Shown in pieces: positions 55,972 through 64,000 of a DNA stretch of 64,000 bases. The position numbers were made by a program, and so were the translations under genes. The stretch covers positions 1,924,501 through 1,988,500 of the forward strand of contig JAIVEN010000012.1 in the NCBI GenBank assembly GCA_026686845.1, written 5' to 3'. Below the pieces are notes generated by a model. It worked only from the letters and a program-made list of their open reading frames with translations, had not been told where the DNA came from and searched no databases. The stretch comes from Adenanthera pavonina. Its lineage: Eukaryota > Streptophyta > Magnoliopsida > Fabales > Fabaceae. The stretch's first letter is position 1; every line of letters starts with the position of its first letter.

Positions 55972-57223
55972 TTCGGCTTGCAAATCAAGGCGTGTTTCTG
56001 TTGTTTCATTCCATTTTTCCTTGCTGTCCAGAAAATCGTAGCACTGTTCATCCGTACTGTTCATGCTTGCTGTCCAGAAAATATTCGTACTGTTCATCCA
56101 TACTGTTTCTTCATCACTGTTCATAGTACTATCTGTCACTGTTCATTCGTTTTTACCTTGCAATTTTGTTCTATGTTCTTGATCCATTTTCCAGACTTCA
56201 TAATCTTTCGTTTTGTTCTTATTGTGGCATGATCTATTCTAATTTCGTTGTCCATTTTCTTTACTAAAGGATCTTACCATATTTGATTCTTGTTTCCATT
56301 GAGATTGTGGAGTTCTTTGTTATCTGCCCAAAGAATTTAGTTACTGCCCAGATTTCTTGTTGTGATTTTGCCAAAAAAAAAACAAAAAAAAACAGAAAAA
56401 GAAAGAGTGAATTGATTGCAGCCTTGGAAAGAAAAATTCGTATATAAAATTAAAAAAAAAAAAAAGATATGGTTGCTAAGGCAATTTCCAAAAAAATTAA
56501 GGAGATCTTGTTTTCTTTCCTACTTTAAGATCTTTCAATCCAGGTGGTAGTTTGAATTACAAATTTCCTTTTGTGATTGGGCATTAATGTTATTTAATTG
56601 CTCCATTTTCTGATCTCATTAAAGGAGAATCAACTTTTGAATACCCATTCATAATTTCTCATTTGTGGTAAGTTTCCATTCTTGTCTTTTATTTTCTACT
56701 CAGAATTTTACTCTTCTAGTTTAATTCTGTCTATTTTCCTACATAATTTAAATTCCCTAACTTGTTCCTTTCTTGTTTCATATTTGATAGTCATCTAAAA
56801 GTTCCTTCCTTTGGTATACATGCCACATCTTTTCTCTTGTCTTAATTTCCAGCATTTCCTTTTCTCTTTTCTTAGCTGGAAAATTTGTTTCTTTTGCTAA
56901 AAAAAAAAAAACAGAAAGCCCATATTTCTTTGTTGGTCACCAACTTTTTACACTCTTTGAGAATTTAAATTCTTGGATCTTTGACTTTGAGATTGCCACT
57001 TAAAACATTGCTTCTTGACTTAACTTCAGATTCAATTTTGCACTCTCATAGGAAGCAAGAGTGAGTGGTAAAAGGCAAGAGTGTAATTATATCATTTCTG
57101 GAAAAAGTCTTTAAAGTGTGTAAAACACGAGTGAACTTACATCATTCTTGAGTGTAACACGTGAGAGAGTGGTGAGGTCCATTGCTCTTTGAATTTGCAC
57201 TAACATTTCAGGTTCTTGGAAAC
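55972..57223 (+). other. H element leader
   Basis: Non-coding and very like the G1 leader over its whole length. ACTGTTCAT words occur at 56043-56145, A-runs at 56373-56465, and the conserved pre-gag block at about 57050-57180 with CACGTG at 57158-57163. Confidence 0.8.
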
Positions 57224-58792
57224 ATGTCTGGTGGTAGTGAAACTCAAATGCCAGATTTGAAGCTTTTTATGGACTCCATAAATGATCAGCTCAAGAAATT
57301 GAGTATGAGATTAGATGTGATGGAAGCTTCCCCTTCTCATTCTAAAACAAGTCGAGGAAAGCACCATATGATCTATTCTGATGATGGTGAAGAAGAGGTG
57401 GGAACTGAATTTGAGGAGGAAGAGCTGCAACCAAGAAGAGCTAGACAAAGCCGGTATACATTTAGACATAACCAAGAGCATAAGAAGGATCCCCTTTCCA
57501 ATATAAAAATGAAGATTCCTTCCTTCCAAGGGAAAATTGATCCTGATGGTTACTTAGAGTGGGAAAGGCGCGTGGAGCTTGTGTTTGAATGCAATTCATA
57601 TTCTGAGGAAAGTAAGGTAAGATTGGCTGCTGTTGAATTTACTGACTATGCTAGTATTTGGTGGAACCAGTTGTGTACTACTAGGAGGAGAACTGGAGAG
57701 GGTTCTGTTAGGACATGGCACGAAATGAAGACAATTATGAGAAAACGATATGTGCCAAATCATTACCATAGGGATGTACACATGAAGCTTCAAAAACTAA
57801 AACAAGGAACCATGAGTGTGGAGGATTATTACCAGGAGATGGAGATGTCCATGATAAAGGCCCATGTAGATGAAGATCCTGAGCAAACAATGGCAAGGTT
57901 CCTTAGAGGATTGAATCCAGATATTGCTGCCGAGGTTGAGATGCAAAACTATCTTGATGTGGAGGAGTTATTGCATAAAGCCATTAAAGTTGAAAGGCAC
58001 TTGAAGGCAAAATAGAAAGTGAAGTCATATGGGAGTTCAAACAAGGAATACAAATCCTATGGTAGATCAAAGGAATATAATGTGTCTTCCAAATGGAAAG
58101 GTGAGCCCAAACCTGAGGAAAAGAACAAGTTGAAAGAACAGATTCCTAGTTCCAAAGGTAAGTCTTCTAAATTTTCTTCTTCTGATTCTTCTAAAGTTAA
58201 ATGTTTTAAATGTCAAGGGTTTGGTCATATTGCTTCACAATGTCCCACTAAAAGAACTATGATTGCTCTTGAGAATGGTTGTGTGACTAGTGAAAGCAGT
58301 GGTGAAGAGACGAAGGAGGCCGAGTTAAACTCTAGTGAAGATGATTCTGATGTGGAGATAGCTGAGGCCGTTGAAGGAGAAGTATTGGTATCCAGGCGTG
58401 CTCTTAACATACAGCCAAAGGTGGGCCATGAGAGAGAGCAACGCGAGAATTTGTTTCATACTAGATGTTTCATTAATAACAAGGTATGCAATCTTATCAT
58501 TGATAATGGTAGTTGTACCAATGTAGCAAGCACCTTGTTAGTTGAGAAACTTGGTTTACCAACTTTGAAGCATCCTACACCTTATAATTTGCTGTGGTTT
58601 AATGAAAGTGGGGATGCTAAGGTAACAAAACAAGTGATTGTAGCATTTTCCATAGGTAGCTATAAAGATGAGGTTTTATGTGATGTTGTACCTATGCATG
58701 TTGGACACTTGTTACTTGGTAGGCCATGGCAGTATGATAGGAGGACACTAACAGGTACTCATTTGAGTATAATAATAAGACCATTGTGCTAA
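57224..58792 (+). pseudogene. H element gag-protease frame
   Basis: ATG at 57224 (MSGGSETQMPDLKLFMD). The capsid domain is intact (IPSFQGKIDPDGYLEWERR, YASIWWNQL, MKLQKLKQGTMSVEDYYQEM, MARFLRGL). TAG at 58013-58015 replaces Gln after LKAK. The frame then continues to a complete zinc knuckle CFKCQGFGHIASQC (about 58201-58242), protease LIIDNGSCTNVAS (58495) and GHLLLGRPWQYD. A deletion near 58745 shifts the frame to a stop at 58790. So one nonsense and one frameshift separate it from pol. A capsid-only product ending at 58015 could still form. Confidence 0.88.
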
Positions 58793-61700
58793 CACCTCTT
58801 AGTCCAGTGCAGGCTCTTGAAGACCAAAGGAGAATTACGCAAGAGAGTAAAATGAAAGAAAAAGAAAAGAAAGAGCATGAGAAAGAAAGAAAAGCAAGTG
58901 AGCTCAAAAGAAAAGAGCAAAGGAGCTTTATGAAAAAGAATGAGAGTGAAGAAACAAAAGTAACTTTGTTTGCTGGAGGAGGAGAAATCAAAAGAGCTTT
59001 GTTTTGTGAACCTTCCTTTGTACTTATGTATAAGGAAGTGTATCTAACTATTTCTGATTTAGATAACTCTCTTCCTTCTAGTGTTTTGAGCTTGTTGCAG
59101 GAATATAAGGAATTATTTCCAGAGGAGATACCAGATGGGTTGCCCCCAATAAGAGGCATTGAGCCTAGGATTGACTTCATCCCTGGAGCATCTATTCCAA
59201 ATAGGCCTGCATATAGGGCAAATCCAGAGGAGACTAAGGAAATTCAAAGGCAAGTTGAGGAATTACTGAAAAAGGGGTTCGTGAAAGAAAGCCTTAGTCC
59301 ATATGCTGTTCCAGTCATTTTGGTGCCCAAGAAAGATGGCAAGTGGAGAATGTGTGCAGATTATCATGCCATCAACAAAATTACAGTTAAGTATCGATAT
59401 CCCATTCCTCGGTTAGATGACATGCTAGATGAATTGCATGGTGCTTGTTTATTTTCAAAGATAGATCTTAGGAGTGGATATCATCAGATTAGGATGAAAG
59501 AAGGGGATGAATGGAAGACTGCTTTTAAGACTAAGTTTGGGTTGTATGAGTGGTTAGTTATGCCGTTTGGTTTGACTAATGCTCCTAGCACATTTATGAG
59601 TCTTATGAATCATGTTTTTCGTCCATACATAGGAAAGTTTGTGGTCATATACTTTGATGATATTTTGGTGTTTTCTAAGAGTCTTGAAGAGCATGCTGAA
59701 CATTTGCGTACTGTATGTGATATCTTACGCGAAAATAGACTCTTTGCCAATTTAGAGAAATGTTCTTTTTGTTTGGATTCTGTTGTCTTCCTTGGGTTTG
59801 TTGTAGGTGCTGAAGGGATTCGAGTGGATGAGGAGAAAGTGAAAGCTATCCACGATTGGCCTACACCAAGGAATGCAAATGAAGTGAGGAGTTTCCATGG
59901 ACTTGCAAGTTTCTACCGGAGATTTGTGCGGGACTTCTCAACCATTGCTGCACCTCTAAATGAACTGGTAAAGAAAAATGTTGTGTTTAAATGGGGTGAG
60001 GCACAAGAGAGGGCTTTTCAAACACTGAAAGATAAGCTAACCAATGCCCCTCTACTTATTCTTCCTGACTTTTCTAAGGTTTTTGAAGTTGAATGTGATG
60101 CTTCTGGTATTGGAATTGGAGCTGTTTTGATGCAAGAGGCTAGACCAATTGCATATTTTAGTGAGAAGCTTAGTGGTGCATGCTTGAATTATTCTACATA
60201 TGATAAAGAGTTGTATGCACTAAAAAGAACCTTAGAACATTGGCAACATTATCTGTGGTCTAATGAATTTGTTTTGCATTCTGATCATGAAAGTTTGAAA
60301 TACCTTAAGACCCAAAACAAATTGAACAAAAGACACGCTGTTTGGCTTGAGTTTATTGAATCTTTTCCATATGTTTTGAAACATAAGCATGGTAAAGAAA
60401 ATATTGTTGCCGATGCATTGTCTAGGAGATATAGTCTCATTACATCTATGCAGGCTAAGTTGATTGGTTTTGAATCCTTGAAAAGCATGTATGAATGTGA
60501 TGTTGACTTTGCTGAAACCTGGAAATTGTGTGAGAATCATGGTGTTGATGATTTTTATAGATTTGATGGGTTCTTGTTTAAGGGAAGTAAGCTATGTGTT
60601 CCTGCATGTTCTATGCGTGAGCTTTTGGTTAAAGAATCTCATGGAGGAGGTTTAATGCGTCATTTTGGACTTGATAAGACTTTGGCTATGATGAAAGATC
60701 ATTTTTATTGGCCACATATGCGCAAGGATGTTGTTTCTGTGTGTGATAAATGCATTGTGTGCAAGCATGCTAAATCTCAAGTGCATCCCCATGGATTATA
60801 TACACCTTTGCCTGTTCCTTCACATCCTTGGGTGGACATTTCTATGGATTTTGTGCTTGGATTGCCTAAGTCCCCTGCTGGTAAGGATAGTGTATTTGTT
60901 GTGGTGGATAGGTTTAGCAAGATGGCTCATTTCATTGCTTGTTCTAAAACATATGATGCTATTCACATCTCTGATCTGTTCTTTAAGGAGATAGTTAGAT
61001 TGCATGGTTTACCCAGGTCCATTGTTAGTGATCGTGATGTTAAATTCTTGAGTCATTTCTGGAAAACTTTATGGGCTAAACTGGGAACTAAGCTTGTGTT
61101 TTCAACAGTTGCACATCCCCAAACGGATGGGCAAACAGAGGTAGTAAATCGAACACTTTATTCTTTATTGCGTGCTATATTGCATAAAAATCTTAAAAAT
61201 TGGGAAAAGTGTTTACCTCATGTGGAGTTTGCATATAACCGAGCTGTGCATTCTACTACTAGTTATTCTCCTGTTGAAGTTGTCTATGGGTTCAATCCTT
61301 TGACGCCACTTGATATTCTTCCTTTGCCTGTTACTGAGTTTGCTAACCTTGATGCTGAAAAGAAAGCTAAGTTTGTGCAGGACTTACATGCTAAGGTAAA
61401 AGCAAACATTGAGAGGAAAAATGAGCAATATGCTCACCAGGCTAACAAAGGTTGCAGGAAGGTTGTCTTCGAGCCTGGAGATTGGGTGTGGGTTCATCTA
61501 AGGAAAGAGAGGTTTCCTGAACAAAGGAAATTCAAATTGCACCCAAGAGGCGATGGTCCTTTTCAAGTTTTGGAAAGGATAAATGATAATACTTATAAAA
61601 TTGATTTACCTTATACTTATGGAAATGTAAGTGCAACCTTTAATGTGGCTGACCTCTCTCTTTTTGACATTTTAGATTCGAGGACAAATCTTTTTCAGGA

Positions 61701-61974
61701 GGGAGGGAATGATGAAGGCAAGTTAAGGGAAACAATGGGCCATGGACAAATTCAAGACTCACTTCAAGGCATTGGAGGACCAATGACCAGAGTTAGGACC
61801 AAAGCCATGAAGCAAGCCATGAATGGGTTGATCCAAAATATGATTAACATGGAACCATTGTATTTGAATGATTTTGAGGCCCAAAACAAAGAAAGAGGCA
61901 AGCTGAAAATGTGGAGCCAAATTATAGTCAACAAGCCCAACTTGGAGAAGGCCCAATATGAAGAATTCACTTAA
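58786..61974 (+). CDS. H element pol, intact 1,062-codon frame (RT-RNase H-integrase-tail)
   Basis: Residues 1-105 are a Lys/Glu-rich linker. RT spans about 110-420 with LPPIRGIEPRIDF, PVILVPKKDGKWRMC, and the catalytic VIYFDDILVFSK near 288. RNase H spans about 430-545 with VECDASG, DKELYALK, HSDHESL and IVADALSRR. Integrase: zinc finger His residues near 618-624 (RHFG where others have GHFG) and CDKCIVC near 652; core MDFVLGLP (687), SDRDVKFLSHFW (747), TDGQTEVVNR (784); C-terminal GDWVWVHLRKERFPEQR and GDGPFQVL (922). No classical chromodomain is seen. Residues from about 975 are encoded in the 3' LTR and contain LQGIGGPMTRVRTKAMK. The frame has no upstream protease because of the shift at 58745; the first Met is not a proven start. 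Confidence 0.9.
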   Translation: MLTPLSPVQALEDQRRITQESKMKEKEKKEHEKERKASELKRKEQRSFMKKNESEETKVTLFAGGGEIKRALFCEPSFVLMYKEVYLTISDLDNSLPSSVLSLLQEYKELFPEEIPDGLPPIRGIEPRIDFIPGASIPNRPAYRANPEETKEIQRQVEELLKKGFVKESLSPYAVPVILVPKKDGKWRMCADYHAINKITVKYRYPIPRLDDMLDELHGACLFSKIDLRSGYHQIRMKEGDEWKTAFKTKFGLYEWLVMPFGLTNAPSTFMSLMNHVFRPYIGKFVVIYFDDILVFSKSLEEHAEHLRTVCDILRENRLFANLEKCSFCLDSVVFLGFVVGAEGIRVDEEKVKAIHDWPTPRNANEVRSFHGLASFYRRFVRDFSTIAAPLNELVKKNVVFKWGEAQERAFQTLKDKLTNAPLLILPDFSKVFEVECDASGIGIGAVLMQEARPIAYFSEKLSGACLNYSTYDKELYALKRTLEHWQHYLWSNEFVLHSDHESLKYLKTQNKLNKRHAVWLEFIESFPYVLKHKHGKENIVADALSRRYSLITSMQAKLIGFESLKSMYECDVDFAETWKLCENHGVDDFYRFDGFLFKGSKLCVPACSMRELLVKESHGGGLMRHFGLDKTLAMMKDHFYWPHMRKDVVSVCDKCIVCKHAKSQVHPHGLYTPLPVPSHPWVDISMDFVLGLPKSPAGKDSVFVVVDRFSKMAHFIACSKTYDAIHISDLFFKEIVRLHGLPRSIVSDRDVKFLSHFWKTLWAKLGTKLVFSTVAHPQTDGQTEVVNRTLYSLLRAILHKNLKNWEKCLPHVEFAYNRAVHSTTSYSPVEVVYGFNPLTPLDILPLPVTEFANLDAEKKAKFVQDLHAKVKANIERKNEQYAHQANKGCRKVVFEPGDWVWVHLRKERFPEQRKFKLHPRGDGPFQVLERINDNTYKIDLPYTYGNVSATFNVADLSLFDILDSRTNLFQEGGNDEGKLRETMGHGQIQDSLQGIGGPMTRVRTKAMKQAMNGLIQNMINMEPLYLNDFEAQNKERGKLKMWSQIIVNKPNLEKAQYEEFT
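61674..61709 (+). other. Hairpin and polypurine tract of H element
   Basis: AGATTCG-AGGA-CAAATCT (61674-61691, one mismatch) is followed by CAGGAGGGAGGGAA (61696-61709) next to the LTR. Confidence 0.75.
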
Positions 61975-62603
61975 AATACATGTGCTTCTCATGTGGTCAC
62001 TAAAAGTGACGTTTTTAATAAGTTTTATTAGGATTATTTTAGTCAATTTGTTTCCTTTTCAATAAAAGGCAAATAATGATCTGATTTGCTTTGCTTTATG
62101 CATTTAAGAGGAGCCAACCTTTTCAAATTCAAAATTAGAATTAAATGCTCCTTTTGACTTAGGATTTCCTTTTTGTATTAATTAGCATTAATAAGGTTAG
62201 GTTTGTGGGGTGAACTAGAGTTAGTTTGTGGGTTAATACTTGCCTATAAATAGGCACCTCTTGTACTCTTGCAAACCACAATATGAATGAATGAATTTCT
62301 TTTCAGCAACTTTATTGTTGTTCTGTGAGTTCTTTCTTGCTTATCCTTGAGTGCCAGAAAGAATGAGGACTTATCAAGGAGTGGTGATCCTTGTGGCGTC
62401 CCGGAGTTAGGATTCAAGAGACGGGTTCTCTTGGAGTCTACTTCCTTCGACCAACATTTTGTTCAGTCTTCTTATTTCATTGTGTCTATTTTCTTTAGTT
62501 TTTGTTCATTGTTGTTCTTCCGTTCAATTCATCTTTTCTTGAGTTGCACGATCTTTATATCAAAGAAGGCTCTTAGGACGGGTTCCTAACGTGTCTCCCA
62601 TCA
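61710..62603 (+). repeat. H LTR 2
   Basis: 894 bp. It encodes the last 88 codons of pol (to TAA at 61972). TATA box at 62245-62252. It acts as the 3' LTR of the first unit and the 5' LTR of the second. Confidence 0.92.
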
Positions 62604-63869
62604 TTTGGTATCAGAGCTTCGGCTTGCAAATCAAGGCGTGTTTCTGTTGTTTCATTCCATTTTTCCTTGCTGTCCAGAAAATCGTAGCACTGTTCATCCG
62701 TACTGTTCATGCTTGCTGTCCAGAAAATATTCGTACTGTTCATCCATACTGTTTCTTCATCACTGTTCATAGTACTATCTGTCACTGTTCATTCGTTTTT
62801 ACCTTGCAATTTTGTTCTATGTTCTTGATCCATTTTCCAGACTTCATAATCTTTCGTTTTGTTCTTATTGTGGCATGATCTATTCTAATTTCGTTGTCCA
62901 TTTTCTTTACTAAAGGATCTTACCATATTTGATTCTTGTTTCCATTGAGATTGTGGAGTTCTTTGTTATCTGCCCAAAGAATTTAGTTACTGCCCAGATT
63001 TCTTGTTGTGATTTTGCCAAAAAAAAAACAAAAAAAAACAGAAAAAGAAAGAGTGAATTGATTGCAGCCTTGGAAAGAAAAATTCGTATATAAAATTAAA
63101 AAAAAAAAAAAGATATGGTTGCTAAGGCAATTTCCAAAAAAATTAAGGAGATCTTGTTTTCTTTCCTACTTTAAGATCTTTCAATCCAGGTGGTAGTTTG
63201 AATTACAAATTTCCTTTTGTGATTGGGCATTAATGTTATTTAATTGCTCCATTTTCTGATCTCATTAAAGGAGAATCAACTTTTGAATACCCATTCATAA
63301 TTTCTCATTTGTGGTAAGTTTCCATTCTTGTCTTTTATTTTCTACTCAGAATTTTACTCTTCTAGTTTAATTCTGTCTATTTTCCTACATAATTTAAATT
63401 CCCTAACTTGTTCCTTTCTTGTTTCATATTTGATAGTCATCTAAAAGTTCCTTCCTTTGGTATACATGCCACATCTTTTCTCTTGTCTTAATTTCCAGCA
63501 TTTCCTTTTCTCTTTTCTTAGCTGGAAAATTTGTTTCTTTTGCTAAAAAAAAAAAAACAGAAAGCCCATATTTCTTTGTTGGTCACCAACTTTTTACACT
63601 CTTTGAGAATTTAAATTCTTGGATCTTTGACTTTGAGATTGCCACTTAAAACATTGCTTCTTGACTTAACTTCAGATTCAATTTTGCACTCTCATAGGAA
63701 GCAAGAGTGAGTGGTAAAAGGCAAGAGTGTAATTATATCATTTCTGGAAAAAGTCTTTAAAGTGTGTAAAACACGAGTGAACTTACATCATTCTTGAGTG
63801 TAACACGTGAGAGAGTGGTGAGGTCCATTGCTCTTTGAATTTGCACTAACATTTCAGGTTCTTGGAAAC
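62604..63869 (+). other. Second H leader
   Basis: Primer-binding site at 62606-62617, then a leader that looks identical to 55958-57223. Conserved pre-gag block with CACGTG at 63804-63809. Confidence 0.88.
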
Positions 63870-63985
63870 ATGTCTGGTGGTAGTGAAACTCAAATGCCAG
63901 ATTTGAAGCTTTTTATGGACTCCATAAATGATCAGCTCAAGAAATTGAGTATGAGATTAGATGTGATGGAAGCTTCCCCTTCTCA
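63870..63985 (+). pseudogene. Second H gag, first 38 codons
   Basis: Identical to 57224-57339 (MSGGSETQMPDLKLFMD..). After CTTCTCA the match stops abruptly, and 63986-64000 (GGATTTTAGTGGTGA) belongs to something else that I cannot identify from 15 bases. Confidence 0.8.
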
Positions 63986-64000
63986 GGATTTTAGTGGTGA

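Larger units (their letters stand above)
55064..62603 (+). mobile_element. Family H element, plus strand
   Basis: 5' LTR 55064-55957, internal region, and LTR 61710-62603, both 894 bp. A second primer-binding site and leader follow the right LTR, so it is the first unit of a tandem with period 6,646 bp. The left flank TGTTT lies in the gag of the minus-strand H element. No right-hand duplication is in the window. Confidence 0.92.

Noticed and set aside
61530..61709. Classical chromodomain at the integrase C-terminus
   Set aside because: After GDGPFQVL I see only the short DLSLFD..DSRTN region and the LTR tail. No aromatic-cage pattern is recognisable by eye.
1..64000. Host protein-coding genes, tRNA or rRNA genes
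   Set aside because: All domain matches are Ty3/gypsy Gag-Pol. TGGTATCAGAGC matches are primer-binding sites without a tRNA body.

Overview
The window is plant nuclear DNA made up, as far as I can see, entirely of long terminal repeat (LTR) retrotransposons of the Ty3/gypsy superfamily. I find no host gene, tRNA, rRNA or unique sequence longer than a few tens of bases. Every element uses a primer-binding site of the initiator-methionine tRNA type (TGGTATCAGAGC or a close variant). The LTRs begin TGAT and end ATCA, duplicate 5 bp of target, and the polyprotein reading frame runs on into the 3' LTR. Together with the wording of the RT, RNase H and integrase domains, this looks most like the CRM (centromeric) clade of plant chromoviruses, so a pericentromeric or centromeric block of a eudicot is my best guess. 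Clade and location are inferences; the nesting is read directly from target-site duplications (TSDs).

LTR families are named here by letter: A (TGATGGAGAACAAG..), B (TGATGGAGCACGAG..), D (TGATAGAGTAAGGG..), E (TGATGCAAGCATGG.., with variant E' TGATAGAATAAGGG..), G (TGATAGAGTACGAT..), H (TGATGAAGGCAAGT..) and Z (TGATAGAGATGAAG..).

1-1914: 3' end of a D LTR, its leader and a broken gag. 1915-1972: scrap of an E LTR. 1973-12907: tandem array (minus strand) of an internally deleted family A element, period 3,994 bp, about 2.7 units. 12908-25902: a non-autonomous E-type host element on the plus strand, cut into pieces by an E' solo LTR (13032-13941), a complete G element (14622-19216, TSD AAAAG), a complete G element on the minus strand (19916-24713, TSD GAATA) and a D solo LTR (24752-25734, TSD ACAAT). 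25903-34364: autonomous-type E element, degenerate, carrying an E solo LTR in pol (29702-30732, TSD CTCTC). 34365-40446: family D element (minus) whose 5' LTR holds a coding-free tandem Z element (36028-39726, TSD ACCCG), itself carrying a G solo LTR. 40447-41564: LTR and gag scraps. 41565-50364: family B 5' LTR and leader, split by a complete family A element (41600-48531, TSD GAAGA). 50365-55063: decayed family H element (minus). 55064-64000: family H element (plus) with an intact 1,062-codon pol, arranged as LTR-internal-LTR-internal with a 6,646 bp period.

The families look like a cooperating set of autonomous and parasitic elements. A, E and H encode gag, protease, RT, RNase H and integrase. 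G and the E-type host keep only half of gag, two small pol remnants and a long novel reading frame. Z keeps only a primer-binding site, a hairpin and a polypurine tract. Signals shared by coding and non-coding members (a leader block around CACGTG upstream of gag, and a hairpin just upstream of the polypurine tract) are candidates for the cis-acting elements that let the dependents be mobilised in trans.
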